A DNA stretch of 64,000 bases from Acidovorax sp. Leaf191. Its GTDB lineage: Bacteria > Pseudomonadota > Gammaproteobacteria > Burkholderiales > Burkholderiaceae_C. Below, piece by piece: positions 62,464 to 64,000 of this stretch. How positions within the stretch are numbered: the first letter of the stretch is position 1; each line of letters starts with the position of its first letter. The notes below the pieces were generated by a model. The model ran no database searches, had not been told where the DNA came from, and saw only the letters and a list, made by a program, of their open reading frames with translations. Location: NCBI RefSeq assembly GCF_001424425.1, contig NZ_LMPT01000019.1, forward strand, positions 857,372-921,371. Reading direction: 5' to 3'. Both the position numbers and the translations under genes were made by a program.

Positions 62464-63516
62464 ATGAACGAGTTGGATTCCCTGGTCGAAAGCGCGACGC
62501 AACTGTTTGCCCAAAGCGCCACCCCTGCTGATCTGGAAAACGCCAAGGCGCAGTTTCTGGGCAAGTCGGGTCGCGTGACCGAGCTCATGAAGGGCATGGC
62601 GCAGCTGTCCGTCGAGGAAAAGAAATCCCGCGGCGCCGCCATCAACGTTGCCAAGCAGGCCATCGAAGCCGCTCTCACGGCGCGGCGCCAGGCGCTGGCC
62701 GATGCCGAGCTGCAGGTGCAGCTCAAGGCCGAAGCGCTGGACGTGAGCCTGCCGGGCCGCCAGCGCGGACAGGGCGGGCTGCACCCGGTGTCGCTCACGC
62801 TCGAGCGCATCGAGGGCATCTTCGGCTCCATGGGGTTCGACGTGGCCCAGGGCCCCGAGATCGAGACCGACTGGTTCAACTTCACCGCACTGAACACGCC
62901 GGAAGACCACCCTGCGCGCTCCATGCACGACACCTTCTACGTGGAGGGCGGCACTGACACCGCCCCCAACCTGCTGCGCACCCACACCAGCCCCATGCAG
63001 ATCCGCCACGCGGTGCAGCATGTGAAAAAGCACCGTGCACTGCTGGATGCCGGCCAGGCCATGCCCGAGATCCGCGTGATCGCGCCCGGCCGCACCTACC
63101 GCGTGGACAGCGACGCCACGCACTCGCCCATGTTCCACCAGTGCGAAGGCCTGTGGATCGGCGAGAACGTGAGCTTCAAGGACCTGAAGGTCATCTTCAC
63201 GGCGTTCTGCCGCACCTTCTTCGAAAGCGACGATCTGGTGTTGCGCTTTCGCCCGAGCTTCTTTCCCTTCACCGAACCCAGCGCCGAGATCGACATCCAG
63301 TTCCAGACCGGCCCGCTGGCCGGCCGCTGGCTGGAAGTGGCGGGCTCCGGCCAGGTGCACCCGAACGTGGTGCGCAACATGGGCCTCGATCCGGAAAAGT
63401 ACATCGGCTTTGCCTTCGGAATGGGCCCCGACCGCCTGACCATGCTGCGCTACGGCGTGAACGACCTGCGCTTGTTCTTTGACGGCGACATCCGCTTCCT
63501 GTCGCAGTTCCAGTAA
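62464..63516 (+). CDS. pheS: Phenylalanyl-tRNA synthetase alpha subunit
   Basis: A 350-residue class II synthetase subunit. The N-terminal coiled-coil (about residues 1-90), the [29 protein letters not shown] motif, the ATP-binding region [26 protein letters not shown] near residue 200, and the C-terminal [25 protein letters not shown] motif 3 are present. It forms an alpha2-beta2 complex with PheT. AAGAG lies upstream of the ATG. No Phe-rich leader peptide was found upstream. Confidence 0.98.
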   Translation: MNELDSLVESATQLFAQSATPADLENAKAQFLGKSGRVTELMKGMAQLSVEEKKSRGAAINVAKQAIEAALTARRQALADAELQVQLKAEALDVSLPGRQRGQGGLHPVSLTLERIEGIFGSMGFDVAQGPEIETDWFNFTALNTPEDHPARSMHDTFYVEGGTDTAPNLLRTHTSPMQIRHAVQHVKKHRALLDAGQAMPEIRVIAPGRTYRVDSDATHSPMFHQCEGLWIGENVSFKDLKVIFTAFCRTFFESDDLVLRFRPSFFPFTEPSAEIDIQFQTGPLAGRWLEVAGSGQVHPNVVRNMGLDPEKYIGFAFGMGPDRLTMLRYGVNDLRLFFDGDIRFLSQFQ

Positions 63517-63594
63517 AGCCCGCCGATTGAGTGACGCACGCGCGCATGAACGCCCGGCGGCAGCGCGCCGATCCTTTAGAACAAGAGTCCGACT

Positions 63595-64000
63595 ATGCAA
63601 TTTCCTGAATCCTGGTTGCGCGAATTCTGCAACCCACCCCTTTCGACGGCCGAGCTGGCCGAGACGCTGACCATGGCCGGCCTGGAGGTGGAAGAGCTGC
63701 GCCCCGTGGCGCCTCCCTTCACCAAGATCGTGGTGGGCGAGATCAAAGAAGCCGTGCAGCACCCTGATGCCGACCGCCTGCGCGTCTGCCAGGTGGATGT
63801 GGGGCAGGGCGTCTTGCTGAACATCGTGTGCGGTGCGCCCAACGCCCGCGTGGGCATCAAGGTGCCTTGCGCGCTGGTGGGCGCCGAACTGCCGCCTGGC
63901 GACGACGGCAAGCCGTTCCTTATCAAGGTCGGCAAGCTGCGCGGCGTGGAGAGCCAGGGCATGCTGTGCTCGGCCCGCGAACTCAAGCTGTCCGAGGACC
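63595..64000 (+). CDS. pheT: Phenylalanyl-tRNA synthetase beta subunit, N-terminal part
   Basis: The first 135 codons of PheT are present; the gene runs off the right edge. [35 protein letters not shown] and the following OB-fold/tRNA-binding domain ([71 protein letters not shown]) are typical. ATG at 63595. It carries editing and tRNA-binding domains for the complex with PheS. Confidence 0.97.
   Translation, partial: MQFPESWLREFCNPPLSTAELAETLTMAGLEVEELRPVAPPFTKIVVGEIKEAVQHPDADRLRVCQVDVGQGVLLNIVCGAPNARVGIKVPCALVGAELPPGDDGKPFLIKVGKLRGVESQGMLCSARELKLSED

Overview
The window is GC-rich, densely coded DNA that looks like a chromosome segment of a betaproteobacterium of the Comamonadaceae (Acidovorax-like). 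Support for this comes from the Bug-type extracytoplasmic receptors, the porin type, HemP, the SWIB-domain protein, the thrS-infC-rpmI-rplT-pheS-pheT order and many branched-chain-type ABC transport genes. This placement is inference from gene content; no rRNA or tRNA gene was seen.

Region 1 (0-34 kb) is a catabolic island built on CoA-thioester chemistry. After the start of etfB (minus strand) and a porin come an amidohydrolase and an SDR, then a TetR regulator. A plus-strand operon runs from 4.5 to 12.8 kb: two acyl-CoA dehydrogenases, an acyl-CoA ligase, two Bug receptors, an SDR, a degenerate SDR and a crotonase. It ends at a strong terminator. A minus-strand gene train runs toward it from 31.0 down to 12.9 kb: SDR, NDP-forming acyl-CoA synthetase, crotonase, second TetR, SDR, acyl-CoA ligase, a fused double acyl-CoA dehydrogenase, two substrate-binding proteins, an Old Yellow Enzyme homologue, an SMP-30 lactonase, LivG/F/H/M and another SDR. 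A SnoaL-like protein, an IclR regulator and a Baeyer-Villiger-type monooxygenase close the island. Seven copies of an 18-bp operator-like palindrome (type TTACCGGTCGGCAGGTAA) lie in front of its transcription units and tie them into one TetR-controlled regulon. The enzyme set (monooxygenase, lactonase, amidohydrolase, enone reductase, dehydrogenases, CoA ligases, ring-cleavage-like crotonases, uptake system) suggests degradation of an alicyclic or terpenoid ketone or acid. The substrate is not determined.

Region 2 (34-45.5 kb) is mixed: an AraC regulator divergent from a PPOX flavoprotein and siderophore-interacting-protein pair, putA divergent from an Lrp-type regulator, a small secreted protein, rlmD, a lipoprotein, a BI-1/YccA membrane protein and a heme-binding GlcG-like protein.

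Region 3 (45.8-54.1 kb) is an iron island: hemP, bfd, a possible 24-residue membrane ORF, tonB-exbB-exbD, a PKHD hydroxylase and a TonB-dependent siderophore receptor, with Fur-box-like sites in front of hemP, bfd and the receptor. A small low-GC gene with a decayed upstream neighbour lies inside it.

Region 4 (54.2-64 kb) holds a SWIB protein, RraA, a DMT exporter, a GGCT-like protein, isocitrate lyase with an operator-rich promoter, and thrS-infC-rpmI-rplT-pheS-pheT. In front of thrS there is a complete classical attenuator: a Thr-rich leader peptide, a protector stem, an antiterminator and a terminator. I regard this as the cleanest regulatory discovery in the window. infC uses an ATC start codon. 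A Comamonadaceae-like palindromic repeat occurs at five places, once inside the rlmD coding sequence.
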